Origin: Nocardioides zeae
GTDB lineage: Bacteria; Actinomycetota; Actinomycetes; Propionibacteriales; Nocardioidaceae
DNA length: 64,000 bases
NCBI RefSeq assembly: GCF_030818655.1
Contig: NZ_JAUTAN010000001.1
Location: forward strand, 434,001 to 498,000
Direction of reading: 5' to 3'
Shown here one piece after another: positions 44,631 to 54,180 of this stretch. The notes under the pieces were generated by a model. That model was not told the DNA's origin, made no database searches, and saw only the letters and a list, made by a program, of their open reading frames with translations. The first letter of the stretch is position 1. Every line of letters starts with the position of its first letter. Position numbers and translations under genes: made by a program.

Positions 44631-44646
44631 AGCCGGAGCCCGGTCG

Positions 44647-46161
44647 ATGGCCCACGCGGACCGCATCACCTGCCCCGTCCTCTCCACCCGCGTCACGACG
44701 GCGGAGGAGGCGGCCCGTCACGTCACGCACGGCATGTCGGTCGGCATCAGCGGCTTCACCGGGGCCGGGCACCCTAAGGCGGTGCCCGGCGCGCTCGCCG
44801 ACCGGATCGCGGTCGCCCACTCCCGCGGCGAGGAGTTCCGCATCGGGCTGTGGTCGGGCGCCTCGACGGCCCCGGAGGTCGACGGGCGGCTCGCCGAGGT
44901 GCACGGGTTGCACAAGCGGCTGCCCTACAACGGCGACCCGACCCTGCGGCGGCTCATCAACACGGGCGAGGTGGACTACGTCGACGCCCACCTCTCCCAC
45001 ACGGCGCAGCAGGCGTGGTTCGGCTTCTACGGCCCGCTCGACGTCGCGATCGTCGAGGTCGCGGCCGTGCTGCCCAACGGGCTGCTCGTGCCCGGCAGCT
45101 CGGTCGGCAACAACAAGGCCTGGCTGGAGCGCGCCGAGAAGGTCGTCCTCGAGGTCAACCACTGGCAGCCCCGGGACCTCGAGGGGTTCCACGACGTCTA
45201 CTACGGCACGGCCCTGCCGCCGCACCGCCTGCCGATCCAGATGACGCACCCCATGCAGCGGATCGGCGACCCCTACCTGCGGGTCGACCCCGCGAAGGTC
45301 GTCGCGGTCGTGGAGACGAACGCCCCCGACCGCAACTCCCCGCTCAACCCGCCCGACGACGCCTCCCGCGACATGGCGGGCTTCCTCGTCGACTTCTTGC
45401 GCCACGAGGTCGCCGCCGGCCGCATCCCCCCGAACCTGCTGCCCCTGCAGTCGGGGGTCGGCAACGTCGCCAACGCGGTGATGGAGGGCCTGCTCACGGC
45501 CGAGTTCACGGGCATGACCGCCTTCACCGAGGTCATCCAGGACGGGCTGCTCGACCTGCTCGACGCGGGCAAGCTCGACGCGGTCTCGGCGACCTCGTTC
45601 GGCCTGTCCGAGGACGGGGCCCGGCGCTTCCTCGCCGACCCCGGGCACTACAAGGGCCGGATCCTGCTGCGCAGCCAGGAGATCTCCAACCACCCGGAGC
45701 TGGTGCGGCGGCTCGGCGTGATCGCCGTCAACGGCATGATCGAGGCGGACGTCTACGGCAACGTCAACTCCACCCATGTCATGGGCAGCGCGATCATGAA
45801 CGGCATCGGGGGCAGCGGGGACTTCGCCCGCAACGCCTACCTCAACTTCTTCGTCTCGCCCTCGACGGCCAAGCGGGGCAGCATCTCCTCGGTCGTCCCG
45901 ATGGTCAGCCACGTCGACCACACCGAGCACGACGTGCACGTCCTCGTGACGGAGCGGGGCCTCGCGGACCTCCGCGGGCTCTCGCCGACCGACCGGGCGG
46001 ACCGCATCATCGAGCACTGCGCCCACCCGGACTACGCGGACCGGCTCCGCGACTACGTCGACCGGGCGAAGGCCGCGCGCCCCGAGGCCCGCCACACGCC
46101 GCACCTGCTCGACGAGGCCCTCGGCTGGCACCGCGCGTTCCTCCGCGACGGCCACATGTGA
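44647..46161 (+). CDS. Acetyl-CoA hydrolase/CoA-transferase (succinyl-CoA:acetate CoA-transferase-like)
   Basis: 504-aa class I CoA-transferase of the AarC/Cat1 family. Signs: GISGFTGAGHPKAVPGALAD at the N-terminus, LQSGVGNVANAVMEGL (oxyanion/glycine loop), catalytic glutamate Glu295 in TAFTEVIQDGLLDL, and GGSGDFARNAYLNFF near the C-terminus. The family swaps CoA between succinyl-CoA and acetate, or hydrolyses acetyl-CoA; the transferase is favoured by sequence pattern. 16 bases after proS, possibly the same transcript. Confidence 0.93.
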   Translation: MAHADRITCPVLSTRVTTAEEAARHVTHGMSVGISGFTGAGHPKAVPGALADRIAVAHSRGEEFRIGLWSGASTAPEVDGRLAEVHGLHKRLPYNGDPTLRRLINTGEVDYVDAHLSHTAQQAWFGFYGPLDVAIVEVAAVLPNGLLVPGSSVGNNKAWLERAEKVVLEVNHWQPRDLEGFHDVYYGTALPPHRLPIQMTHPMQRIGDPYLRVDPAKVVAVVETNAPDRNSPLNPPDDASRDMAGFLVDFLRHEVAAGRIPPNLLPLQSGVGNVANAVMEGLLTAEFTGMTAFTEVIQDGLLDLLDAGKLDAVSATSFGLSEDGARRFLADPGHYKGRILLRSQEISNHPELVRRLGVIAVNGMIEADVYGNVNSTHVMGSAIMNGIGGSGDFARNAYLNFFVSPSTAKRGSISSVVPMVSHVDHTEHDVHVLVTERGLADLRGLSPTDRADRIIEHCAHPDYADRLRDYVDRAKAARPEARHTPHLLDEALGWHRAFLRDGHM

Positions 46162-46189
46162 GACGGGGGACACCTTCACATTCTCGCAA

Positions 46190-46251
46190 TGCAGAAAGTT
46201 GCAACGCGTCAGCCGTTTACGGGAGGTGGCAGCGCGTTACAAACTTCTGCA
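46190..46251. promoter_or_regulatory. 19-bp imperfect inverted repeat after the CoA-transferase gene
   Basis: TGCAGAAAGTTGCAACGCG (46190-46208) and the reverse complement of 46233-46251 (TGCAGAAGTTTGTAACGCG) match at 16 of 19 positions. The core AAGTTTGyAA resembles the RamB site of Corynebacterium acetate genes. A weak promoter TTTACG-N16-TACAAA (46216-46243) overlaps the second arm. Confidence 0.4.
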
Positions 46252-46418
46252 GACGGAACGAACTGACGGACGTTTCGCAGCAACGACGGACTCGGCTCCT
46301 TCGGGGGAGATCTCGGGACTTCCTCGGAGGAGCCGAGTCCGACGTCGCACCTCTCGGGGAATCTCGCGGATCGGGCCGCGAGTCATGAAGGGCCTCGGCC
46401 GACCGGCCGAGGCCCTTC
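46247..46418 (+). ncRNA. Candidate structured small RNA between the CoA-transferase and DUF4439 genes
   Basis: No gene is seen in 46162-46452. After the possible promoter, four consecutive hairpins can form. (1) CGGAACG (46254-46260) with CGTTTCG (46271-46277) closed by CTG/CAG. (2) GGACTCGGCTCC (46288-46299) with GGAGCCGAGTCC (46329-46340), extendable to ~16 bp. (3) CTCGCGG (46363-46369) with CCGCGAG (46376-46382). (4) A 14-bp terminator (46387-46400 with 46405-46418). Ends exactly at a terminator and no reading frame crosses it. No Rfam family was recognised by eye. Confidence 0.35.
46387..46418. terminator. Bidirectional 14-bp hairpin terminator
   Basis: GAAGGGCCTCGGCC (46387-46400) is exactly complementary to 46405-46418 with a 4-nt loop; it lies between convergent transcripts (CoA-transferase/RNA candidate and the DUF4439 gene ending at 46453). 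Confidence 0.8.
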
Positions 46419-46452
46419 GTGCGTCTCCGGGGCGCCCGGACCGCCGCTGCGC

Positions 46453-46869
46453 TCAGTCGCCGCCGGGCAGGTCCTCGGCGACGCCGCCGAAGCCGAGGCC
46501 GCGCACGGCAGCGTCCCGCAGGGCGGCCACGGCCGTGCGGCGCCGCTCGCCGCTGGTGCTCGCCACGAGGAAGCCGTACGTCGCGGCGGCGTCCCCCTCG
46601 GCCGTGGCGGCCGCCGCCCGCACCTCGTCGGACGTCGTGAGGGGCGTCGGCGCGACGTACGAGGCGGCGGCCGCCACGGGCTCCGCCCCGTCGTCGAGCA
46701 CCAAGGCGCTGAGGGTGTCGCGGCGGGCGCGATGGGCGACGTACGCGCTCGTGAGGGCGGTGTGCAGCTCGGCCTCGGTCGAGGCCGACACCCGGGCTCC
46801 CAGCAGGGCGTAGAGCCAGACGGCGGCGTGCTCGGCCTCGAGGGCGGTCTGGAGCGCCTCCGTGGTCAT
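46453..46869 (-). CDS. DUF4439 ferritin-like protein
   Basis: 138-aa helical protein of the actinobacterial DUF4439 family, ferritin-like four-helix type: [60 protein letters not shown] and [18 protein letters not shown]. Only a few Glu/His metal-ligand candidates are visible, so iron storage is unproven. The start overlaps the upstream lipoprotein's stop (ATGA), making a coupled pair. Confidence 0.9.
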   Translation of the reverse strand: MTTEALQTALEAEHAAVWLYALLGARVSASTEAELHTALTSAYVAHRARRDTLSALVLDDGAEPVAAAASYVAPTPLTTSDEVRAAAATAEGDAAATYGFLVASTSGERRRTAVAALRDAAVRGLGFGGVAEDLPGGD

Positions 46870-47477
46870 GCGGCCGCCCGCGCGAGGAGGAGCAGCTGCT
46901 GGTCGACGGCGGCGGCCATCGCGGCGAGGGTCCGTGCGAGGGGACCGCTGTCCGCGGCGACCGCGAGGTCCGTCAGCGTCGTGGCGAGGTCGGTCTCGGT
47001 GGTGCGCACCCCGGCGAGCGCGGCGGCGGGGTCGAGCACCGGGTCCGCGGGGGTCTCCGTCACACCGGTCGGGCCCGTGCTCGCGGGGCCGTCGGTCCCC
47101 TCGGTGCTGCTGCTGCTGCTGCCCTCCGAGCCGTCGGTCCCGGCCGCTTCCGAGAGCAGGGCGAGGTGGGCGTCGTGGACGTCGAGCAGGGGCGCCAGGG
47201 CCGGCGCGAGGGTCGCGTGGGCCGCCGCGGCGGTCGCGGCCTGCTCGCGCGCCGTACCGATCGCGGCGAGGGCCTCGTCCACCCGCTCGACGTCCGCGGA
47301 CGTGCCGTCCTCCGTGGCGCTCACCACGCCGTCCGGCGTCCCGCGGTCACCGTCGCACGCGGCCAGCAGGGACGCTGCGACCAGCGCTGCGGGCGCCGCG
47401 ACGACGGCGCGGCGCGAGGTGAGCCACCGGTCCGACGGCGGGGCCGGGACGAGCGGGCGGGGCGGGGCGGGGACCAC
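46866..47477 (-). CDS. Putative lipoprotein paired with DUF4439 protein
   Basis: 203-aa protein with RR-containing signal sequence ([23 protein letters not shown]) and lipobox LAAC|D; the paired arginines are suggestive of Tat export. The mature part is Ala-rich and helical with a Ser/Thr/Gly linker in the middle; family not recognised, though helix pairs resemble DUF4439. Adjacent to and divergent from rimP; the pair upstream of rimP recurs in actinobacteria (from memory). GTG 47477 is used; a shorter start is possible. Confidence 0.78.
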   Translation of the reverse strand: MVPAPPRPLVPAPPSDRWLTSRRAVVAAPAALVAASLLAACDGDRGTPDGVVSATEDGTSADVERVDEALAAIGTAREQAATAAAAHATLAPALAPLLDVHDAHLALLSEAAGTDGSEGSSSSSTEGTDGPASTGPTGVTETPADPVLDPAAALAGVRTTETDLATTLTDLAVAADSGPLARTLAAMAAAVDQQLLLLARAAA

Positions 47478-47592
47478 GCGGGGAGGTTAGCGTCCGCTGC
47501 GTTTCGGGGGGCGCCCCGGCTGCCTTATGGTGGACGACGGCGCGCACGCGTGCGCGCCGGGCAGCACGACAACAGCACAGGAGGCAGCAGGC

Positions 47593-48093
47593 GTGAGCAG
47601 CAAGCAGGACGCCGTCGTCGGCGCCGTGGAGTCGGCGATCGCCGGCCCTCTCGCGGAGCTGGGGATGGACCTGGAGGCGGTGGAGCTGACGCCCGCCGGC
47701 AAGCGCAGGGTGCTGCGGGTCGCGGTCGACAAGGACGGCGGCGTCGACCTCGACGAGATCGCGGCCGCCACGAAGGCCGTCTCGACGGTGCTGGACGACG
47801 CGGACGTGCTGGGCGAGCAGCCCTACACCCTCGAGGTCACCTCCCGCGGCGTCGACCGTCCGTTGACCCACCCGCGCCACTGGCGCCGCAACGAGGACCG
47901 CCTGGTGCGCATCGCGCTCGTCGAGGGCGGCGACGTGGTCGGACGCATCGTCGGGAGCGACGAGACCGGGGCCCTCGTGGACCCCGAGACGACGGGCGCG
48001 GAGCCCGCCCGCGTGGAGTACGCCGACATCGCGCGCGCCGTCGTGCAGATCGAGTTCAACCGGCGCCGCGCCGCCGAGGAGGAGAACGCCTGA
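47593..48093 (+). CDS. rimP: Ribosome maturation factor RimP
   Basis: 166-aa 30S assembly factor. N-terminal alpha/beta domain with [48 protein letters not shown] and [22 protein letters not shown]-terminal SH3-like domain ending [18 protein letters not shown] start behind AGGAGGC; overlaps nusA start by one base (TGATG). Confidence 0.96.
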   Translation: MSSKQDAVVGAVESAIAGPLAELGMDLEAVELTPAGKRRVLRVAVDKDGGVDLDEIAAATKAVSTVLDDADVLGEQPYTLEVTSRGVDRPLTHPRHWRRNEDRLVRIALVEGGDVVGRIVGSDETGALVDPETTGAEPARVEYADIARAVVQIEFNRRRAAEEENA

Positions 48094-49112
48094 TGGACAT
48101 CGACATGAGCCTCCTGCGCGTCCTCGAGCGCGAGAAGGAGATCCCCTTCGACGTGCTCGTCGAGGCGATCGAGCAGGCCCTGCTGACGGCCTACCAGAAG
48201 TCCCCGGGCGCGAGCTCGCGGGCGCGGGTCGACCTCGACCGCAAGTCGGGCCGGGCCCGGGTGCTCGCGACGGAGCTCGACGACGAGGGCAACCCGGTGG
48301 GCGAGTTCGACGACACCCCCGCCGGCTTCGGCCGCATCGCGGCCACCACGGCGAAGCAGATCATGCTGCAGCGCCTGCGCGACGCCGAGGACGAGATCAA
48401 GTTCGGCGAGTTCTCCGGCCGCGAGGGCGACATCGTCTCCGGTGTCATCCAGCAGGGTCGCAACCCCGACGACGTGATGGTCGACCTCGGTCGGCTCGAG
48501 GCGCTGCTGCCGTCGGGCGAGCGGGTGCCGGGGGAGCGGTACGTGCACGGCGAGCGCATCAAGTGCTTCGTCGTCTCGGTCCGCAAGGGCATGCGCGGAC
48601 CGCAGGTCACGCTCTCGCGGACGCACCCGCACCTCGTGACGAAGCTGTTCGCCCTCGAGGTGCCGGAGATCGCCGACGGCACCGTCGAGATCGCCGCCAT
48701 CGCCCGCGAGGCCGGCCACCGGTCGAAGATCGCCGTGCGCACCACGGTGCCCGGCGTCAACGCCAAGGGTGCGTGCATCGGCCCCGTCGGGCAGCGCGTC
48801 CGCAACGTGATGTCCGAGCTCAACGGCGAGAAGATCGACATCGTCGACTGGGCCGACGACCCCGCCCGCCTCGTGGCGAACGCCCTGTCGCCCGCCCAGG
48901 TGACGAGCGTGACGGTCGTCGACGCGGCGGCACGCTCCGCCCGGGTGGTCGTGCCGGACTTCCAGCTGTCCCTCGCCATCGGCAAGGAGGGCCAGAACGC
49001 CCGTCTCGCCGCTCGGCTGACCGGCTGGCGCATCGACATCCGCTCCGACGAGGAGACGCCGGAGGATGCTCCGGAGGGGACGCCCGACGGCGTCCCCGGC
49101 TCCGAGGGCTGA
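48093..49112 (+). CDS. nusA: Transcription termination/antitermination factor NusA
   Basis: 339-aa NusA. N-terminal RNA-polymerase-binding domain ([20 protein letters not shown]), S1 domain ([20 protein letters not shown]), KH1 ([34 protein letters not shown]) and KH2 ([20 protein letters not shown]). It lacks the C-terminal acidic repeats of E. coli NusA, as in other actinobacteria. Confidence 0.97.
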   Translation: MDIDMSLLRVLEREKEIPFDVLVEAIEQALLTAYQKSPGASSRARVDLDRKSGRARVLATELDDEGNPVGEFDDTPAGFGRIAATTAKQIMLQRLRDAEDEIKFGEFSGREGDIVSGVIQQGRNPDDVMVDLGRLEALLPSGERVPGERYVHGERIKCFVVSVRKGMRGPQVTLSRTHPHLVTKLFALEVPEIADGTVEIAAIAREAGHRSKIAVRTTVPGVNAKGACIGPVGQRVRNVMSELNGEKIDIVDWADDPARLVANALSPAQVTSVTVVDAAARSARVVVPDFQLSLAIGKEGQNARLAARLTGWRIDIRSDEETPEDAPEGTPDGVPGSEG

Positions 49113-49182
49113 GCCCCCCGGGCTCGCCCGGGCCTCCGCCGCTGCTCCCCGACGCGGTTTCGGTCCGGGACGGGCGGAGGAG

Positions 49183-49188
49183 TAGAGT
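49183..49188 (+). promoter_or_regulatory. Leaderless-type -10 element TAGAGT for ylxR
   Basis: TAGAGT ends 7 bases before the GTG at 49196. It overlaps the Shine-Dalgarno-like GGAGGAG (49176-49182), which would be 13 bases away and is thus less convincing as a ribosome site. Confidence 0.45.
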
Positions 49189-49195
49189 GTGACGA

Positions 49196-49552
49196 GTGGC
49201 TCGCGGTCGGCATGCTGACGCGGGGATGGACGGTGCGCCCGACCCCCTCGAGGGATCGGGCCCGGTCCGGACCTGCATCGGGTGCCGACGACGGGCCGCG
49301 AAGAGCGAGTTGTTGCGGGTGACCGTGCGGCTCGGCGTCGACGGCCGTGAGGTCGTGGCGCCGGACCCGTCGGCGACCGCACCCGGGCGGGGCGCCCACC
49401 TGCACCCCGTGCGCGAGTGCTACGACCTCGCGGTCCGGCGAAAGGCCTTCTCCCGTGCCCTGCGGCGCGGAGGGCTGCCCGTCGACGCCGTGGCGGAGCA
49501 CCTCGACACGCTCACCACCACCCCCTCGAGGAGTGGTGGCAGCACGACCTGA
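49196..49552 (+). CDS. ylxR: YlxR family RNA-binding protein (DUF448)
   Basis: 118-aa protein with the YlxR signature RTCIGCRRRAAKSELLRV and GRGAHLHPVRECYDLAVRRKAFSRAL. Lies between nusA and infB as in most bacteria; it binds nucleic acids and in Bacillus affects many genes, mechanism uncertain. GTG 49196 is preferred from the leaderless -10; ATG 49226 is an alternative. Confidence 0.93.
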   Translation: MARGRHADAGMDGAPDPLEGSGPVRTCIGCRRRAAKSELLRVTVRLGVDGREVVAPDPSATAPGRGAHLHPVRECYDLAVRRKAFSRALRRGGLPVDAVAEHLDTLTTTPSRSGGSTT

Positions 49553-49704
49553 CCGACCGACGAGGTCGCCCGACGTGGGTGACCGCGACCAGAAGCTGGA
49601 GCACGCAGCTCATGAGCACTCGATGAGTAACTCGCAATGAGTGTGCAACACCCACCAACGGTCTGAGACCCCCCGGAACCGGGTCGCAGGCCAGAAGGAG
49701 AAAC

Positions 49705-52665
49705 GTGGCCAAGACCCGAGTTCACGAGCTCGCCAAGCAGTACGGCGTCGAGAGCAAGTTCGTTCTCGACAAGCTCAAGGAGATGGGGGAGTTCGTCAAG
49801 TCGGCTTCCTCGACGATCGAGCCGCCTGTCGAGATGCGGTTCAAGAAGCAGTTCGGCAACGAGCTGAAGACGGCCGGCGGTTCCGCCCCGGCCGCCCCCG
49901 CGCAGCCCACGGCCCGCCCGGCCGCACCGGGTCCCCGCCCCTCCGGCGGTGCCCCGGCGACCCCCGGCCCGCGTCCCGCGACGCCGGGCCCCCGCCCTGC
50001 GCCCAAGCCGGCGACGCCGGCCCCGGCTGCCCCTGCGGCTCCCGCCGCCCGTCCTGCGCAGCCCGCTCCCGCGGCGCCCGCGCAGCCGGCGGCTCCGGCC
50101 CAGCCCGCCCAGCCCGCCCAGCCCGCTGCCCGCCCGGCGGCGCGTCCTGCCCCGGCCCAGCCGTCGGCGCCGGCCGCGCGTGCCGGCGGTGCGGGTGCGC
50201 CCACGCCGGGTCGTCCCGGCCCGTCCGGTGGGGCTCCCTCCGGTGGTGCGCCGCGTCCCGGCCCGGCCGGTGGCGGTTCCCGTCCGGGTCCCAAGGGCCC
50301 CGGTCCGCGTCCCGTCGGTCGCCCCGGCTCGCCCCGTCCGGGCAACAACCCCTTCGCCTCCAACCAGGGCATGGGCCGTCGTCCCGCTGCTCCGGCTGCC
50401 GGTGGCGGCGCGCCTGCCGGTGCGGGCAACGACCAGCGGCCGCCGCGGCCGCCGGCCGCCCGTGAGGGCGGCGCTCCGGGTCGTCCGGGCATGCCCCGGC
50501 CCAACCCGGCGATGATGCCGAAGTCCCCGGCCGCGTTCGGCTCGGGCCCCGGCGCCCGTCCGGCCCCCGGCCGTGGCGGTCCCGGCGGTCGTCCCGGTGG
50601 TCCGGGTCGCCCCGGCGGTCCCGGTCGTCCGGGTGGCGCTCCCGGTGGCGGCGGTGCCCCGGGCCGTGGTCCCGGCGGGTACGGCGGCGGCCCCGGTGCC
50701 GGTCGTCCCGGCGGTGGCCGTCCCGGTCAGCGCGGTGGCACGCAGGGCGCCTTCGGTCGCCCCGGCGGCCCGTCGCGTCGTGGTCGCAAGAGCAAGCGCG
50801 CTCGGCGTCAGGAGTTCGAGGCCATGCAGGCCCCGACGCTCGGCGTCAAGGGCGTGCGCAAGGGCAACGGCGAGACGATCCGTCTCTCCCGTGGTGCCTC
50901 GCTGACGGACTTCGCCGACAAGATCGGTGTCGACGCGGCGCAGCTCGTGCAGATGCTCTTCCACCTGGGCGAGATGGTCACGGCCACCGAGTCGGTCAAC
51001 GACGACGTGCTGCAGCTGCTCGGTGACGAGCTCAACTACGAGGTGCAGGTCGTCTCCCCCGAGGACGAGGACCGCGAGCTCCTCGAGTCGTTCGACCTCG
51101 AGTTCGGCAGCGACGAGGGCGACGAGGACGACCTGGTCGTCCGCCCGCCGGTCGTCACGGTCATGGGTCACGTCGACCACGGAAAGACCAAGCTGCTCGA
51201 CGCGCTCCGCAACGCCAACGTGGTGGACAAGGAGGCCGGGGGCATCACGCAGCACATCGGTGCCTACCAGGTCGCCACGACGGTGGACGGCGCCGACCGT
51301 CGCATCACCCTCATCGACACCCCGGGTCACGAGGCGTTCACCGCCATGCGTGCCCGTGGTGCCCAGGCGACCGACATCGCGATCCTCGTGGTCGCGGCGG
51401 ACGACGGCGTGATGCCGCAGACGGTGGAGGCGTTCAACCACGCCAAGGCCGCCGGCGTGCCGATCGTGGTCGCGGTCAACAAGATCGACAAGCCGGACGC
51501 CGACCCGACCAAGGTCCGCGGCCAGCTGACGGAGTACGGCCTCGTGCCCGAGGAGTACGGCGGCGACACGATGTTCGTCGACGTCTCGGCCAAGGCGGGC
51601 CTCAACCTCGAGGGTCTCCTCGAGGCCGTCATCCTCACGGCTGACGCCTCGCTCGACCTGCGGGCGAACCCGACGCAGGACGCGCAGGGCCTCGTGGTCG
51701 AGGCGCACCTCGACCGCGGTCGCGGCCCCGTGGCCACGGTCCTCGTGCAGCGCGGAACGCTCCGCGTGGGCGACTCGATCGTCGCCGGTCCGGCCTACGG
51801 CCGCGTCCGGGCGATGCTCGACGAGCACGGCAACGAGCTCACCGAGGTCGACCCCGCCCGTCCGGCGATGGTCCTGGGCCTCTCGGCGGTGCCGGGTGCG
51901 GGCCAGAACTTCATCGTGGTCGAGGACGACCGGATGGCGCGCCAGATCGCCGAGAAGCGCGAGGCCCGCGAGCGGGCGGCGCTGCAGGCGAAGCGTCGCG
52001 TCCGTCGCACGCTCGAGGACTTCATGGCCTCCATGGAGAAGGGCGAGAGCCAGGAGCTCAACCTCATCCTCAAGGGCGACGTGTCCGGTTCGGTCGAGGC
52101 CCTCGAGGACGCCCTCGCGAAGATCGACGTGGGCGACGAGGTCAACCTGCGGGTCATCGACCGCGGTGTCGGTGCCATCACCGAGACCAACGTCGACCTC
52201 GCCGCGGCCTCCGACGCGATCATCATCGGCTTCAACGTCCGCCCGCAGGGCAAGGCGACCGAGATGGCCGACAAGGAGGGCGTGGAGATCCGGTACTACT
52301 CGGTGATCTACCAGGCCATCGAGGAGATCGAGGCGGCCCTCAAGGGCATGCTCAAGCCGGAGTACGAGGAGCACACCCTCGGCCAGGCGGAGATCCGTGC
52401 GATCTTCCGCAGCTCCCGCATCGGCAACATCGCGGGCTGCATGGTCACCAGCGGGTCGATCCGTCGCAACGCCAAGGTGCGCGTGCTGCGCGACAGCAAG
52501 GTCGTGGCCGACAACCTCGACCTGGCGTCGCTCAAGCGCGAGAAGGACGACGCGTCCGAGGTCCGCGAGGGCTTCGAGTGCGGTCTGGTGCTGCGCAACT
52601 TCCAGGACATCAAGGAAGGCGACATCGTGGAGGCGTTCGAGCTCCGCGAGATCCCGCGCGGCTGA
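49705..52665 (+). CDS. infB: Translation initiation factor IF-2
   Basis: 986-aa initiator-tRNA GTPase. N-terminal IF2_N helix ([19 protein letters not shown]), then a very long low-complexity Pro/Ala/Gly/Arg region (residues ~55-365), second IF2_N motif, then the G domain with GHVDHGKT (~487-494), [15 protein letters not shown] and NKIDKPDA, and the C1/C2 domains ([25 protein letters not shown]). GTG start with AAGGAGAAAC. The disordered N-terminal extension is typical of high-GC actinobacteria. Confidence 0.97.
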   Translation: MAKTRVHELAKQYGVESKFVLDKLKEMGEFVKSASSTIEPPVEMRFKKQFGNELKTAGGSAPAAPAQPTARPAAPGPRPSGGAPATPGPRPATPGPRPAPKPATPAPAAPAAPAARPAQPAPAAPAQPAAPAQPAQPAQPAARPAARPAPAQPSAPAARAGGAGAPTPGRPGPSGGAPSGGAPRPGPAGGGSRPGPKGPGPRPVGRPGSPRPGNNPFASNQGMGRRPAAPAAGGGAPAGAGNDQRPPRPPAAREGGAPGRPGMPRPNPAMMPKSPAAFGSGPGARPAPGRGGPGGRPGGPGRPGGPGRPGGAPGGGGAPGRGPGGYGGGPGAGRPGGGRPGQRGGTQGAFGRPGGPSRRGRKSKRARRQEFEAMQAPTLGVKGVRKGNGETIRLSRGASLTDFADKIGVDAAQLVQMLFHLGEMVTATESVNDDVLQLLGDELNYEVQVVSPEDEDRELLESFDLEFGSDEGDEDDLVVRPPVVTVMGHVDHGKTKLLDALRNANVVDKEAGGITQHIGAYQVATTVDGADRRITLIDTPGHEAFTAMRARGAQATDIAILVVAADDGVMPQTVEAFNHAKAAGVPIVVAVNKIDKPDADPTKVRGQLTEYGLVPEEYGGDTMFVDVSAKAGLNLEGLLEAVILTADASLDLRANPTQDAQGLVVEAHLDRGRGPVATVLVQRGTLRVGDSIVAGPAYGRVRAMLDEHGNELTEVDPARPAMVLGLSAVPGAGQNFIVVEDDRMARQIAEKREARERAALQAKRRVRRTLEDFMASMEKGESQELNLILKGDVSGSVEALEDALAKIDVGDEVNLRVIDRGVGAITETNVDLAAASDAIIIGFNVRPQGKATEMADKEGVEIRYYSVIYQAIEEIEAALKGMLKPEYEEHTLGQAEIRAIFRSSRIGNIAGCMVTSGSIRRNAKVRVLRDSKVVADNLDLASLKREKDDASEVREGFECGLVLRNFQDIKEGDIVEAFELREIPRG

Positions 52666-52694
52666 CACCAGCGGCGTACAGGCACGACACGGAC

Positions 52695-52736
52695 GCGGGC
52701 CGGAGCCCGGGGCGCGAGCCCTCGGCCCCGGCCCGC
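52695..52736 (+). terminator. Hairpin between infB and rbfA
   Basis: GCGGGCCGG (52695-52703) pairs with CCGGCCCGC (52728-52736), 9 bp around a 24-nt loop with further internal C/G pairing. Possible attenuator upstream of rbfA. Confidence 0.45.
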
Positions 52737-52766
52737 GGTCGGTTCCACGACACAGGAGAGAACGAG

Positions 52767-53249
52767 ATGAGCAACCCCCGATCGCGGCGGATCGCGGACC
52801 GGGTACAGGTCGTGGTGGCCCAGATGCTCGAGCGCCGGCTCAAGGACCCGCGCCTGGGCTTCGTCACCATCACGGACGTGCGGGTGACGGGCGACAACCA
52901 GCACGCGAGCGTGTTCTACACGGTGCTCGGCGAGCAGGACGACCTCGCGGGCACGGCGGCGGCGCTGGAGTCGGCGAAGGGGATGATCCGCTCCGAGCTC
53001 GGCAAGCAGCTCGGCATGCGCCACGTCCCGAATCTCGAGTTCGTCGCGGACGCGCTGCCCGAGTCCGCCCGGCAGCTCGACGAGGTGCTCGCCCGCGCCA
53101 AGGCGCAGGACGAGGCCGTCGCGGCGGCCCGGGGCACGGCCTACGCCGGCGACGAGGACCCGTACAAGAAGCCGCGCGACGAGGACGACGAGGACGACCT
53201 CGACGAGGACGAGGACGACGACCTCGACGAGGACGACGCCGCACGATGA
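52767..53249 (+). CDS. rbfA: 30S ribosome-binding factor RbfA
   Basis: 160-aa KH-like 30S assembly factor: [48 protein letters not shown] and [19 protein letters not shown]. Ends with a very acidic tail (about 23 residues, mostly Asp/Glu) not present in E. coli RbfA. ATG with GGAGAG ribosome site. Stop overlaps truB (ATGA). Confidence 0.95.
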   Translation: MSNPRSRRIADRVQVVVAQMLERRLKDPRLGFVTITDVRVTGDNQHASVFYTVLGEQDDLAGTAAALESAKGMIRSELGKQLGMRHVPNLEFVADALPESARQLDEVLARAKAQDEAVAAARGTAYAGDEDPYKKPRDEDDEDDLDEDEDDDLDEDDAAR

Positions 53250-54136
53250 CCGAGCCCGCTGCCGGACTCGTCGTCGTCGACAAGCCGGCGGGCCTCACGT
53301 CGCACGGCGTCGTCGCGCGCGTGCGGCGCCTGGCCGGCACCCGCAAGGTGGGGCACGCCGGCACGCTGGACCCGATGGCGACCGGTGTGCTCGTGCTCGG
53401 CGTCGGCCGTGCCACCCGGCTCCTCGGCCACCTCATGCTGACGGAGAAGGGGTACGCCGCGACCATCCGCCTCGGTGTGGCCACCACCACCGACGACGCG
53501 GAGGGCGAGGTCACCGCCACCGCGGAGCCGGGCGCCGTCGCGGCGGTCGACGCGTCGGCGGTGCTCTCGGTGCTCGCCGGCTTCGTGGGGGAGATCGACC
53601 AGGTCCCGACCGCGGTGTCGGCCATCAAGGTCGACGGCAAGCGGGCCTACCAGCGGGTGCGGGACGGCGAGGAGGTCGCCCTGGCCGCGCGCCGCGTGAC
53701 CGTCCACGAGCTGGTGGTCGGCGACGTGCGACGGACCGCGGCCGACGGCGTGGACGTCATCGACGTCGACGTGACGCTGCGGTGCTCGAGCGGCACCTAC
53801 GTGCGGGCGATCGCGCGCGACGCCGGCGCGGCCCTCCGCCTCGGCGGACACCTGACGGCGCTGCGCCGCACCGCGGTGGGGCCCTACGGGCTCGCGGAGG
53901 CGCACACCCTCGAGCAGCTCCAGGAGACCTACGCGGCGCTGCCCCTGGCCGACGCGGCCCGAGCCGCCTTCCCGGCCCGCGACCTCGACCCCCGCGAGGC
54001 CGGGGCGGTCCGCGTGGGCCGCGCGCTCGACGTACCGCTGGACGGGCTGACCGCGCTGTTCGCGCCCGACGGCGAGTTCCTGGCGCTCTACGAGCCGCGG
54101 GACGGGGCCGCGCGCGCCGTCGCGGTGTTCTGTTGA
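53246..54136 (+). CDS. truB: tRNA pseudouridine(55) synthase TruB
   Basis: 296-aa enzyme isomerising U55 in the T-loop of tRNAs. N-terminal [20 protein letters not shown], catalytic Asp42 in [16 protein letters not shown], and [29 protein letters not shown]. Start fixed by the ATGA overlap with rbfA. Confidence 0.97.
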   Translation: MTEPAAGLVVVDKPAGLTSHGVVARVRRLAGTRKVGHAGTLDPMATGVLVLGVGRATRLLGHLMLTEKGYAATIRLGVATTTDDAEGEVTATAEPGAVAAVDASAVLSVLAGFVGEIDQVPTAVSAIKVDGKRAYQRVRDGEEVALAARRVTVHELVVGDVRRTAADGVDVIDVDVTLRCSSGTYVRAIARDAGAALRLGGHLTALRRTAVGPYGLAEAHTLEQLQETYAALPLADAARAAFPARDLDPREAGAVRVGRALDVPLDGLTALFAPDGEFLALYEPRDGAARAVAVFC

Positions 54137-54167
54137 GCGCGCTCGCAGGCGGTGAGGGCGCGCGGTC

Positions 54168-54173
54168 TAGGAT
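54168..54173 (+). promoter_or_regulatory. Leaderless-type -10 element TAGGAT for ribF
   Basis: TAGGAT ends 7 bases before the GTG at 54181. Confidence 0.5.
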
Positions 54174-54180
54174 CGGCGCC

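Noticed and set aside
46189..46266. 25-codon ORF starting MQKVATRQ in the gap after the CoA-transferase
   Set aside because: No ribosome site, no recognisable relatives, and it crosses the inverted repeat; more likely untranslated.
49920..50760. Repetitive GC-rich block in infB as a possible DNA repeat element
   Set aside because: It encodes the usual Pro/Ala/Gly-rich N-terminal extension of actinobacterial IF-2.
49420..52668. 1082-codon reverse-strand ORF opposite infB
   Set aside because: Low-complexity Thr/Gly/Arg translation mirrors the biased codons of infB; no domain or ribosome site.
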